64,000 nucleotides of DNA, from contig JBAUWJ010000190.1 of assembly GCA_049583715.1 (NCBI GenBank), positions 18,618 through 82,617 of the forward strand, written 5' to 3'. Positions within the stretch are counted from its first letter, which is position 1, and each line of letters starts with the position of its first letter. A program made the translations under genes and the position numbers. The notes beneath the pieces are model-generated. The model saw nothing but the letters and a program-made list of their open reading frames with translations, made no database searches and was not told the DNA's origin. This document shows positions 1 to 7,621 of the stretch, piece by piece. The stretch comes from JAANXG01 sp049583715 (GTDB taxonomy: Bacteria > Pseudomonadota > Gammaproteobacteria > Arenicellales > JAANXG01).

Positions 1-333
1 AGACTTGCTCTTCAATATGTATCCACTCAGGTCACGGTGAGCGTCCACGATTCGCCGGCCGCAATCATGCAAAGGCCCGGTGACGTCCATCTGCGGCCGC
101 TTGACTCCAACGACGCGCACGGTGCCGTGTCGCCGCTCCAGGTGAATCGGATCTCTCGGGACACCGAGCCCGATCTCCATCTCCGGGCACACCGGCACGA
201 ACTGGAAATAACGGCTCAGTACGCCGTTGACGAAGGCGTCCTTCTTGTGGCTCCCGTCGAACCGCACTTCCCGGCCCAGCAGGCAGCTGCTCACGCCGAT
301 CTTGATCGTCGGCGTGGCCCCGGGTGTGCTCAC
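1..333 (-). CDS. DUF523 family protein, 3' end cut by window edge
   Basis: The reverse strand reads from a GTG at 333 to the window edge (111 codons) without a stop. The N-terminus has the DUF523 signature: IGVSSCLLGREVRFDGSHK, then FVPVCPEMEIGLGVPRDPI, and near the edge GYILKSKS, which in this family precedes a conserved PSCG. The function of DUF523 is not established; the conserved cysteines suggest a metal or redox site. The GTG overlaps the hemH stop codon (GTGA), so the two genes are probably translationally coupled. The family identity is firm; only the C-terminus is missing. Confidence 0.85.
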   Translation of the reverse strand, partial: MSTPGATPTIKIGVSSCLLGREVRFDGSHKKDAFVNGVLSRYFQFVPVCPEMEIGLGVPRDPIHLERRHGTVRVVGVKRPQMDVTGPLHDCGRRIVDAHRDLSGYILKSKS

Positions 334-1430
334 TGCTGCGCGCCCAGAGCGATCGCCCGCGCCCGCCGTTGTTTCAGCTCATCGGGCTTCGCGGGACCCT
401 CGAACTCGGGCCAGCCACGGGTGTGCTCCTCGATCAGGCCGAGCAGCATCTGAACGTGGGCAGGCTCGTCGTTCAAACACGGAATGTACTGAAACGACTC
501 GCCGCCGGACTTCTCGAAGAGCTCGCGGTTCTGCATCGCGATCTCTTCGAGTGTTTCCAGGCAATCCACTGAGAATCCGGGGCAAACCACGTCGACGCTG
601 CGGATACCGCGCGCCGGCAGCCCCTTGAGCGTCTCGTCGCAGTAAGGTTCGAGCCACGGCTCGCGGCCGAAGCGGGACTGGAAGACGACCATCCACTGGT
701 CGTCCCGAAGGTCCAGCTTCCCGGCGAGCAAACGCGCCGTGGCCCGGCATTGGCAGTGGTAGGGGTCTCCCTGGAGCAGTGAACGCCTGGGCACCCCGTG
801 AAAGGATATCAGCAGCAGCTCGCCGCGGTGCTGCTCCGCCCAGACCCGGTGCACTCGATCCGCCAGCGCCTCGATATAGGCCGGGTGGTCGTGGTAGCCG
901 GTCACGAAGCGCAGCTCGGGCACCCGGCGCCATCCCCTCAGCTCCCTGCTCACCGCGTCGAAGGTGGACCCGGTGGCCGCGCCGGAGTACTGCGGATACA
1001 TCGGCAGCACGAGCAGGCGATCGAGCTGCGCGTCGAGCATCTGCCGCAGCACGAATGATGTGGAAGGCTCGCCGTAGCGCATGGCGATCTTGACCAGGGG
1101 CTGCTGCGGGAACCGCTCGCCGATCTTGCCGACCAGATCATCGGCGAGCCGCCGGGTGTTCATCAGCAAAGGAGAGCCTTCCCCGGTCCAGATCCTGCGG
1201 TAGGCGCGCGCACTGCGCGCCGGGCGCAGGTTCAGGATCACGAGGTTCAGGACCAGCCACCACAACGGCCGGGGCAGCTCGACCACGCGGGGATCGGAGA
1301 GGAACTCCTTCAAGTACCGGCGCAGCTCGCGGGCAGTCGGCGCCTGAGGCGTACCGAGATTGGTGAGCAGGACACCGGCGCGCAGCGGCTGGTCGTGGCG
1401 AAACCCGGGTTGACCGAGATAGTCACTCAT
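330..1430 (-). CDS. hemH: Ferrochelatase
   Basis: This gene encodes the last step of protoheme synthesis, insertion of Fe2+ into protoporphyrin IX. The 366-residue product is a little longer than the usual 320-345. It opens with GVLLTNLGTP, carries the catalytic-histidine motif SFHGVPRRSL in the middle and the acidic region CLETLEEIAMQ near the C-terminus, all typical of HemH. The ATG at 1430 follows the divergent phrB region. Its stop overlaps the start of the DUF523 gene, giving a hemH-DUF523 unit. A shared promoter region of about 80 bp separates it from phrB. Confidence 0.95.
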   Translation of the reverse strand: MSDYLGQPGFRHDQPLRAGVLLTNLGTPQAPTARELRRYLKEFLSDPRVVELPRPLWWLVLNLVILNLRPARSARAYRRIWTGEGSPLLMNTRRLADDLVGKIGERFPQQPLVKIAMRYGEPSTSFVLRQMLDAQLDRLLVLPMYPQYSGAATGSTFDAVSRELRGWRRVPELRFVTGYHDHPAYIEALADRVHRVWAEQHRGELLLISFHGVPRRSLLQGDPYHCQCRATARLLAGKLDLRDDQWMVVFQSRFGREPWLEPYCDETLKGLPARGIRSVDVVCPGFSVDCLETLEEIAMQNRELFEKSGGESFQYIPCLNDEPAHVQMLLGLIEEHTRGWPEFEGPAKPDELKQRRARAIALGAQQ

Positions 1431-1513
1431 TCATGCATGCTCCGAGGGAAAGCCGGATGGTGCATCTATACTCTACGTATTCCCCTTGCGCATGCAAATC
1501 GAAAGAACTCACT

Positions 1514-2965
1514 TTGTCCATTCCCATCATCGTCTGGTTTCGCAGGGATCTGCGCCTGCATGACAATCCCGCCCTGCGTTCCGCGCACGATGAGGGAGGC
1601 CCGGTCATCCCCGTCTACGTCTACGCTCCGGAGGAAGAAGAGCCGTGGCGTCCGGGCGCGGCGAGCCGGTGGTGGCTGCATCACAGCCTCGGGGCCCTCG
1701 ACGCCAGCCTCGGGGCGGTGGGATTCCCACTGCTCATTCTAAGGGGGGATACATCGTCGACGCTGATGATGCTGTGCCGGCGCACGCGTGCTCGCGCCGT
1801 GTACTGGAACCGGCTCTACGACCCGGCGGTTGTGGCGCGCGATGCGCGGGTCGAGACGGTGCTGCGGAAGATCGGTGTCGAGACCCGCAGCTTTCCCGGC
1901 TATCTGTTGCGGGAGCCCGGTGAGGTGATGACGGCTGCCGGGACACCCTACAAGGTCTTCACCCCGTACAGCCACGCCGTCTTCCGGCTCGGAGATCCCC
2001 CCGAGGCCGTGGCGGCCCCGAGCGGCCAGGCCTCGTCCGAGCACGGCGTAGACAGTGAAGGTGTAGACGCCCTGCGCTTGCTGCCGCGAATACGCTGGGA
2101 CACGGGCCTGCGCGAGGCCTGGCAACCCGGAGAGGCCGGGGCCTGGCAACGCGCCGAAGCGTTCGTCACCCCGGATGACTTCGACTACGCCGGCAGCCGC
2201 GACCGGCCGGACCGGGATGGCATATCGAGGCTGTCTCCCCATCTCCATTTCGGCGAGATCTCGCCCCGCGCGCTCTGGCATGCGCTCATGCGGTCCCTTG
2301 CAGGCCGGGGCCGGGAAGAGGAGGCGTTTGCGTACCTGAGGCAGCTCCTGTGGCGGGACTTTGCTCATCAATTGCTGTTTCATTTCCCGCGAATCACGGA
2401 GGACAACTTCAAACCGGCATTCGACGCATTCCCCTGGCGCAGCGACCCCGCGCTGCTCGAAGCCTGGCATCGGGGTGAGACGGGCATACCCCTGATCGAC
2501 GCCGGGATGCGGGAGCTGTGGCATACGGGATTCATGCACAACCGCGTGCGCATGAACGTCGCGTCGTTCCTCACCAAGAACGCGGGTATCGACTGGCGTA
2601 TCGGGGCGCGCTGGTTCTGGGACACCCTGGTCGATGCCAATCTCGCCAACAACACCCTGGGCTGGCAGTGGGTGACCGGCAGCGGCCCGGATGCGGCGCC
2701 CTACTTCCGCATATTCAACCCGGTGACCCAGAGTCGCCGCTTCGACCCGAACGGCACTTACATCCGGCACTGGGTGCCCGCGCTGTCATCCCTGCCCGCC
2801 CGTTACGTCCACTCTCCCTGGACCGCCCCCAAGGCCGTTCTCGATAAGGCGGGCGTCCGTGTCGGAAAGGACTATCCCAGCCCCGTGGTCGACCTGAAAG
2901 CGTCCCGGCAGCGAGCCCTCGACGCCTACAAGCGCTCCGTCGCAGTGCTCGGGTATCCAAGGTAA
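1514..2965 (+). CDS. phrB: Deoxyribodipyrimidine photo-lyase
   Basis: This is a light-driven flavoprotein repairing cyclobutane pyrimidine dimers. The reading frame is open from 1433, but homology begins at PIIVWFRRDLRLHDNPAL, so I choose the TTG at 1514 (483 aa, normal for class I photolyases). The antenna-binding Rossmann half is followed by the FAD-binding half with LWRDFAHQLLFHFPR, GMRELWHTGFMHNRVRM and DANLANNTLGWQWV, where the FAD contacts and the Trp electron-transfer chain lie. It is divergent from hemH. The start codon is the least certain part. Confidence 0.93.
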   Translation: MSIPIIVWFRRDLRLHDNPALRSAHDEGGPVIPVYVYAPEEEEPWRPGAASRWWLHHSLGALDASLGAVGFPLLILRGDTSSTLMMLCRRTRARAVYWNRLYDPAVVARDARVETVLRKIGVETRSFPGYLLREPGEVMTAAGTPYKVFTPYSHAVFRLGDPPEAVAAPSGQASSEHGVDSEGVDALRLLPRIRWDTGLREAWQPGEAGAWQRAEAFVTPDDFDYAGSRDRPDRDGISRLSPHLHFGEISPRALWHALMRSLAGRGREEEAFAYLRQLLWRDFAHQLLFHFPRITEDNFKPAFDAFPWRSDPALLEAWHRGETGIPLIDAGMRELWHTGFMHNRVRMNVASFLTKNAGIDWRIGARWFWDTLVDANLANNTLGWQWVTGSGPDAAPYFRIFNPVTQSRRFDPNGTYIRHWVPALSSLPARYVHSPWTAPKAVLDKAGVRVGKDYPSPVVDLKASRQRALDAYKRSVAVLGYPR

Positions 2966-2970
2966 TTACA

Positions 2971-3100
2971 ACCCGACGCTCCCCGCATCCGTCTGGGTCG
3001 GTCGGACCTCGTTCCCGATGATCTCCGACACTCCCCACATCCCTGTGGGTCGGAATTCATTCCGACAAGCATCGTTTGACGGTGCTTGTGCGGCTAAGGC
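2971..3100 (-). repeat. GTCGGAATGAATTCCGAC dispersed repeat, copy 1
   Basis: The palindromic core lies at 3049-3066 (8-bp arms, 2-nt centre). Read on the minus strand, the core is preceded by CCGTCAAACGATGCTT, close to the flank of the copies at 16320 and 37634. It is followed by a second small hairpin (CCCACAGGGATGTGGG) and then a GAGTGTCGGAGA block that is also present at 16338 and 63899. The whole composite is about 110-130 bp and can fold into several short hairpins. Confidence 0.8.
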
Positions 3101-3126
3101 TTACCGAGCTTATGCGGGAGTACCCC

Positions 3127-3233
3127 GCATGAACCGGGAAGGGTCTTTGTCGAGCGTCTCGAGGCAGGAGCCGAGAGCGAGCCTACATGGATGTACTTGC
3201 GGCGTATCGACAAAGACCCTTCCCGGTTCATGC
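3127..3233. repeat. Long-hairpin element, copy A (27-bp perfect inverted repeat)
   Basis: Positions 3127-3153 and 3207-3233 are perfect reverse complements (27 of 27) separated by a 53-nt loop. The same arms and the first 32 nt of the loop recur at 16153-16260, so the loop as well as the arms is conserved. There is no reading frame of protein character. It could be a MITE-like mobile hairpin, a transcriptional terminator or attenuator, or a structured RNA; the sequence alone does not decide. Confidence 0.85.
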
Positions 3234-3474
3234 CCGAACGCTGCTTCCTTCGTTTGGGATCGGAGGAAACAGCGCAGAGGATCCTGTCTGGGGGGCCGAT
3301 CTTCTTGCCACGGGCTCGAGGGGGAACGGTGGTTCCTTGATAGTCCCGAGGCACCTCCCCCAGCCCATGCGCTCCGTGGTCCTTTCAGCTACGCCGCGTA
3401 CACCCCCTCTCTGGGAAACACCAACCTCGAAGGCCCCGGATCAGCGAGCGAGACCTACTTCAACCAGATACAAC

Positions 3475-4569
3475 TTACGCGTCCCCCGATACCTTCATCG
3501 TCGGATGGATATGCTGGCGGGCGAAGTCGACCATGCGTTTCAGCGACTTTTCCGCCTCCACGCGGATGGCCTCCTCGATGACGATCTCGTTGTCGCCGGT
3601 ATCCAGTACATGCTCCAGCCGGTCCAGGTCGTTCAGCTTCATCCACGGGCAGTGGGCACAGCTCTTGCAGGTGCCTCCTTCCCCGGCTGTGGGTGCGGCG
3701 ATGAAAATCTTGTGCGGCGCCTTCTCCCGCATCTTGTGAAAGATGCCGTCTTCGGTGGCGACGATGAACGTCTGCTCGTCCATCTCCAGGGCCGCCTGGA
3801 TAATCTGGCTGGTCGATCCCACACGATCCGCCAGCGCGATCACCTCGGGCGGTGACTCCGGATGAACCAGAACTGCGGCCTCGGGATGAGCCTTCTTCAT
3901 TTCAGCGAGCTCGCGTGCCTTGAACTCCTCGTGCACCACGCAGGCCGACTGCCACAACAGCATGTCGGCCCCGGTTTGCCTTTGCACGTACTGTCCCAGA
4001 TACCGGTCCGGAGCCCAGAGAATCTTCTCCCCGCGCGCCTTCAGATACTCGACGACCTTCAGCGCAATCGACGAGGTAACGACCCAATCGGCGCGGGCCT
4101 TCACCGCGGCGCTGGTATTGGCGTACACCACCACGGTCCTGTCGGGGTTGGCGTCGCAGAATCGGGAGAACTCCAATGCAGGGCAGCCCAGGTCCAGGGA
4201 ACACTCGGCCTGCTTGTCCACCACCAGCACGCGCTTCTCCGGGCTCAGGATCTTGGCCGTCTCACCCATGAACCTCACGCCCGCTACGATCACCGTCTTC
4301 GCCGAATGCTCGTAGCCGAAACGCGCCATCTCCAGGGAGTCCGCCACAAAGCCACCGGTTTCGTCAGCCAGGTCCTGCAGGTCGTAGTCGACGTAATAGT
4401 GGGCCACCAGCACCGCGTCCTGCTCGCTCAGCTTCTGCTTGATCCGCGCGACCGTCGCGGCCTTCTCGTCCGTGTCCATGCCCCGGTGCTTCACAGAACG
4501 CGCCCGCAGGGCCGCCATATCTATCTGGGCCTGCAGCTCGTCGGATATTGAATTCAGTGCTGCCGTCAT
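3475..4569 (-). CDS. nadA: Quinolinate synthase A
   Basis: NadA condenses iminoaspartate with dihydroxyacetone phosphate to quinolinate in de novo NAD synthesis and needs a [4Fe-4S] cluster. Visible signatures are HYYVDYDLQDLADETGG near the N-terminus, ECSLDLGCP (first cluster Cys region), VVTSSIAL, and the C-terminal CKSCAHCPWMKLN. I choose the ATG at 4569 (364 aa): AGGAG sits six bases upstream and overlaps the nrtR stop; a TTG two codons earlier is possible. It lies directly downstream of nrtR on the same strand, so it is probably controlled by that regulator. Confidence 0.95.
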   Translation of the reverse strand: MTAALNSISDELQAQIDMAALRARSVKHRGMDTDEKAATVARIKQKLSEQDAVLVAHYYVDYDLQDLADETGGFVADSLEMARFGYEHSAKTVIVAGVRFMGETAKILSPEKRVLVVDKQAECSLDLGCPALEFSRFCDANPDRTVVVYANTSAAVKARADWVVTSSIALKVVEYLKARGEKILWAPDRYLGQYVQRQTGADMLLWQSACVVHEEFKARELAEMKKAHPEAAVLVHPESPPEVIALADRVGSTSQIIQAALEMDEQTFIVATEDGIFHKMREKAPHKIFIAAPTAGEGGTCKSCAHCPWMKLNDLDRLEHVLDTGDNEIVIEEAIRVEAEKSLKRMVDFARQHIHPTMKVSGDA

Positions 4570-4578
4570 TGCCAACTC

Positions 4579-5259
4579 CTACTTGAGATAGTGAATGGCG
4601 TCGCGGGACGTGTATCGGTACAGGCGAGCCGGCCGGTGTGAGCCGTTGCATCGCTTCCGGTCGGTCGCCTCGACGTGCGCCATGGCCAGTACGCGTTTAC
4701 GGAAATTCCTCTTGTCGATCGGCCGGGAGCAGATCGTCTCGTAGACCTGCTGGAGCTCGCTCAGGGTGAAGTACTCGGGCATGAGCTGAAAGGCAATGGT
4801 GGAGTACTCGAGCTTGGCCTCCAGCCGCTCGCGCGCGACAAGAATGATCTCCTCGTGATCGAGGTGCAGATCAGGCAGATCTCCCGCGGCATGCCAGGTG
4901 CTCCGCGAGAGCGGCTCCACCGCCTGAAGTCGATCGCCGGAAACGAGCGCGTAATAGGCGACGGACACCACCCTTGCCTCCGGATGCCGGTCAGGGCGGC
5001 CGAAGGTATAGAGCTGCTCGAGGTAGACGTCCTTGAGGCCGGTCTGGACCCGAAGCGCGCGCTGTGCGCACTCGTCCAGCGGCTCGCCGACGCCCGGGCA
5101 GCCGCCCGGCAGCGCCCAGGATGCCCCGGCGGTACGCGGATCCCGGCGGACCAGCAGGACCTCCAGGCGAGCCCGGCGAACCGCGAAGATCACGATATCG
5201 GTGGAAACCTGAAAGAGCGCGGGCCGGGTCCCGGCATGACTAGTTAGTGTAGATTGCAC
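4579..5259 (-). CDS. nrtR: NrtR-type Nudix-fold regulator of NAD metabolism
   Basis: The N-terminal part is a Nudix fold (VSTDIVIFAVRRARLEVLLVRR ... ASWALPGG), and the C-terminal part (roughly the last 85 residues, from LMPEYFTLSELQQVYE to RPARLYRYTS) matches the winged-helix domain of NrtR repressors. The Nudix box keeps G-x5-E but has RALRVQTGL where catalysts have REUxEExGU, so the metal-binding glutamates are lost. This fits a ligand-sensing regulator rather than a hydrolase. It sits immediately upstream of nadA. The start is uncertain: GTG at 5259 lies inside a palindrome that may be the operator; a GTG at 5328 is the alternative. Confidence 0.85.
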   Translation of the reverse strand: MQSTLTSHAGTRPALFQVSTDIVIFAVRRARLEVLLVRRDPRTAGASWALPGGCPGVGEPLDECAQRALRVQTGLKDVYLEQLYTFGRPDRHPEARVVSVAYYALVSGDRLQAVEPLSRSTWHAAGDLPDLHLDHEEIILVARERLEAKLEYSTIAFQLMPEYFTLSELQQVYETICSRPIDKRNFRKRVLAMAHVEATDRKRCNGSHRPARLYRYTSRDAIHYLK

Positions 5260-5267
5260 ACGAACTA
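5241..5267. promoter_or_regulatory. Candidate NrtR operator (27-bp interrupted palindrome)
   Basis: TAGTTAGTGT at 5241-5250 and ACACGAACTA at 5258-5267 are inverted repeats matching at 9 of 10 positions with a 7-nt spacer, in the 5' region of nrtR. Its position and symmetry suit autoregulation of nrtR-nadA. Assignment to NrtR is an inference from location. Confidence 0.55.
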
Positions 5268-5344
5268 TGATAAGCCCACATGGGACCAAATTCAATAGCG
5301 CCGAGTTCACCCCGGGAAGGGTGAGCACGGGAGTCGTGGCGGGG

Positions 5345-7060
5345 CTACCGGATAACGATATCCGGCTGCGCCGTGCTGGTACTCCTGATCTTGCTCAGGG
5401 CAGCCTGCATTTGACGTTCCCACTGCCTGACCACCTTTTCGGGTGGCCCGGCTCGCCCCGTCACGTCTCCGAGCGCCGTCTTCATGTTCCAACGCACCGA
5501 CTGGACGAAGCTGGAGTCGACGCCCGTCCCCGTGTTGTACATCCAACCGAGGATGGGATAAACCGGGGCATACTTCTGGTCCGCCAGCTCGAGGGCCAGC
5601 TTCGCGGCGGCGCGCAGGTTGGGCCTGGATCCGAATATATTCCCAAGGACCAGGTTGTACTTCGCGTCCCGCACGCCCGCCGTCGAAGCACGGGTCAACC
5701 AGTACAACGCACGGTCCTCGTTGCGCTCTACCCCGTCGCCGTTGCCGTAAGCCACGCCGAGGTAGAACTCGGAAGTGGCGTGCCCCTGCTCCGCCGCCTC
5801 TTCGTAGGAACGCACGGTGCTGGACATATGGTCTACGCTCGCCGCTTTGTAGTCCCAGTCCTGGCCGGCGGCAGGCTTGACGGTGTTGTTCTGGACCAGC
5901 TTGGGGGCGGTGCCCGCTGCGGCCGAGCTCGGCGGCGGGCCGCCGGACACGGGCACATCGTTGATCGTGGGCTGCGGTACCGGCGGCGGCGCGTCGCGCG
6001 GTGCGGGCGCCACCGGCATCGATGGCGGCGCCTCGGCGGGAGCGAGAAGCCGGGAAACCATCTTCTTGAGATCGGGGCCGTGACCCGGGCTCGCCTCGAA
6101 GGTGAACCGGTAGCCATGCGACCACAACAGCAACAGTGTCGCCGGCAACACCAGCCCGACCAACACGACCAGGGACCAGTATCCCCTGCCGGAGCGGCGG
6201 GCATTCGTCCCCCGGGATGCGTCCGCCAAACGGCCGGTGTGGAGGTCGAGCTCCAGCTCGTCGAGTCGCGACGCCAGGGTTGTGCAGTCGGCTATGCGCT
6301 GATCCGGGTCCTTGGCCATCAGATCGTCCAACAGTTCCTGGCACGCGGAAAGCTCCTCCGGCAGGCGCGGAATGGGATCGTTGATATGAGCGTATAACAG
6401 CGACATGCTGCCCTTGACGTCGAAGGGCGGCCGGCCGGTCAGCATCTCGTAGAGAATCACGCCGAGGGCGTAGATGTCCGAACGCGCGTCGCAGCCCTGG
6501 CCCTGGGCCTGCTCGGGGCTGATATACCGGGGAGTGCCGACCACGATCCCGACACTGGTGAAGGCGGTATCCTGGGATTCCGATTTGGCGATCCCAAAGT
6601 CGGTGAGCACCGGGTCGCCGTTTTCCCGGAACAGGATGTTCTCCGGCTTCACGTCTCTATGGAAGACGCCCGCCCGATGCGCACAGCCGAGCGAGTCGTT
6701 GATCGAGCGCAACAGGGCCAGGGCCCGTCCGGGCTCCATCGGCGCCTTCATGCGGTCCTTGAGGCTGCCGCCCGGGAGATACTCCATCGCGATATACGGG
6801 CGGTGGTTGACCACGGCGACGTCGTACACCGTGACGATCCCCGGGTGCTTGAGCTGGGCTACGGTCTGGCCTTCCCGGATGAAGCGCTTGTTGAACCCCT
6901 CCTCGACGGCCAGGACCGGAGACATGATCTTGATGGCGACCCGTCTGTCGAGCAGCTCATGCCGGGCGAGGTGCACCGTGGATACGCCGCCCCGACCGAG
7001 CTCCGTCAGGATCTCGTAGCCGGGCAGATCCAGGGCAAATTCGGCGTGTCTGTGGGCCAT
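5345..7060 (-). CDS. Membrane Ser/Thr protein kinase with Sel1-like repeats
   Basis: A 571-residue Hanks-type kinase. The kinase domain spans about residues 10-270: glycine loop LGRGGVSTVHLA, VAIKIM lysine, catalytic loop FHRDVKPENILF, LTDFGIA, and GTPRYISPEQ. A single membrane span (WSLVVLVGLVLPATLLLLW) lies at about residues 297-317, followed by a Pro/Ala-rich stretch and C-terminal Sel1-like repeats (EQGHATSEFYLGVAYGNGDGV, WLTRASTAGVRDAKYNL), presumably periplasmic. The start ATG at 7060 (MAHRHAEF) is chosen because upstream in-frame sequence is not kinase-like. No phosphatase partner is adjacent. The substrate is unknown. Confidence 0.9.
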   Translation of the reverse strand: MAHRHAEFALDLPGYEILTELGRGGVSTVHLARHELLDRRVAIKIMSPVLAVEEGFNKRFIREGQTVAQLKHPGIVTVYDVAVVNHRPYIAMEYLPGGSLKDRMKAPMEPGRALALLRSINDSLGCAHRAGVFHRDVKPENILFRENGDPVLTDFGIAKSESQDTAFTSVGIVVGTPRYISPEQAQGQGCDARSDIYALGVILYEMLTGRPPFDVKGSMSLLYAHINDPIPRLPEELSACQELLDDLMAKDPDQRIADCTTLASRLDELELDLHTGRLADASRGTNARRSGRGYWSLVVLVGLVLPATLLLLWSHGYRFTFEASPGHGPDLKKMVSRLLAPAEAPPSMPVAPAPRDAPPPVPQPTINDVPVSGGPPPSSAAAGTAPKLVQNNTVKPAAGQDWDYKAASVDHMSSTVRSYEEAAEQGHATSEFYLGVAYGNGDGVERNEDRALYWLTRASTAGVRDAKYNLVLGNIFGSRPNLRAAAKLALELADQKYAPVYPILGWMYNTGTGVDSSFVQSVRWNMKTALGDVTGRAGPPEKVVRQWERQMQAALSKIRSTSTAQPDIVIR

Positions 7061-7187
7061 CGCGGTGTCTGAGTCCGGAACGCGTGTTGCGCACCTGCAA
7101 GAATAGCGCAACGGGCCGGTGTTTCTAAGGCCTGGCCTTCCCCTGCACCGACGGGCGGGCCTTATACGGTGGACGGGAGAACATGGG

Positions 7188-7222
7188 GCAAAAACAAAAC
7201 CGCCGGCCTGGGCCGGCGGTTT
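7188..7222 (-). terminator. Rho-independent terminator of the histone H1-like gene
   Basis: On the minus strand AAACCGCCGGCC pairs with GGCCGGCGGTTT around a short loop, followed by TTTTGTTTTT. It lies just downstream of the stop of the lysine-rich gene and is the clearest intrinsic terminator in the window. Confidence 0.88.
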
Positions 7223-7240
7223 GAAGGGCAAATCTGCTGC

Positions 7241-7621
7241 CTAGAACGGCAGGGGAATCCTCATCCCGGCTTTTTTCTTAGTGTTTTTTTTTGAGCCTCG
7301 CTTTTTGGACGTCTTCTTCTTGGACGTCTTCTTCTTGGAGGTCTTTTTCTTGCGGCTCACCTTTTTCGCCGCCTTTTTCCTGGCCTTCTTCCTGGCCTTC
7401 TTCTTGGCCTTTTTCCTGGCCTTCTTTTTGGCCTTTTTCTTGCCCTTCTTCCGGGCTTTCTTCTTACTGGCCTTCTTTTTAGCCTTCTTTTTGGCCTTTT
7501 TCTTGGCCTTCTTCTTCGTGGCCTTCTTCTTGGTCTTCTTGGCTACCTTACGAGCCGACTTTTTTCGGGTCGACTTCTTCTTCGTAGCCTTCTTCTTGGC
7601 TCGTTTCTTAGCTGCTGCCAT
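7241..7621 (-). CDS. Lysine-rich histone H1-like DNA-binding protein
   Basis: The 126-residue product is almost entirely Lys and Ala with KKAKKKA, KKKTSKKK and RKKAKKK repeats, ending in AGMRIPLPF. Such proteins (histone H1-like, AlgP-like tails) bind DNA through charge and are assumed to compact the nucleoid or modulate transcription. The ATG at 7621 has a strong GAGGAG ribosome-binding site and the gene has its own terminator, so it is a real monocistronic gene despite its low complexity. The upstream region is unusually AT-rich. The repeat number probably varies between strains by slippage; no globular domain is present. Confidence 0.85.
   Translation of the reverse strand: MAAAKKRAKKKATKKKSTRKKSARKVAKKTKKKATKKKAKKKAKKKAKKKASKKKARKKGKKKAKKKARKKAKKKARKKARKKAAKKVSRKKKTSKKKTSKKKTSKKRGSKKNTKKKAGMRIPLPF

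Larger units (their letters stand above)
2966..3474. other. Non-coding gap filled with repeats (phrB-nadA)
   Basis: No convincing gene is seen in these 509 bp between the convergent phrB and nadA genes. The left part holds one inverted copy of the GTCGGAATGAATTCCGAC repeat with its flanking block, the middle holds a perfect 27-bp inverted repeat element (3127-3233), and from about 3240 to 3470 there is unique sequence with no coding pattern. Short open frames here translate the repeats (for example CGRNSFRQ-like peptides) and look spurious. Confidence 0.7.
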
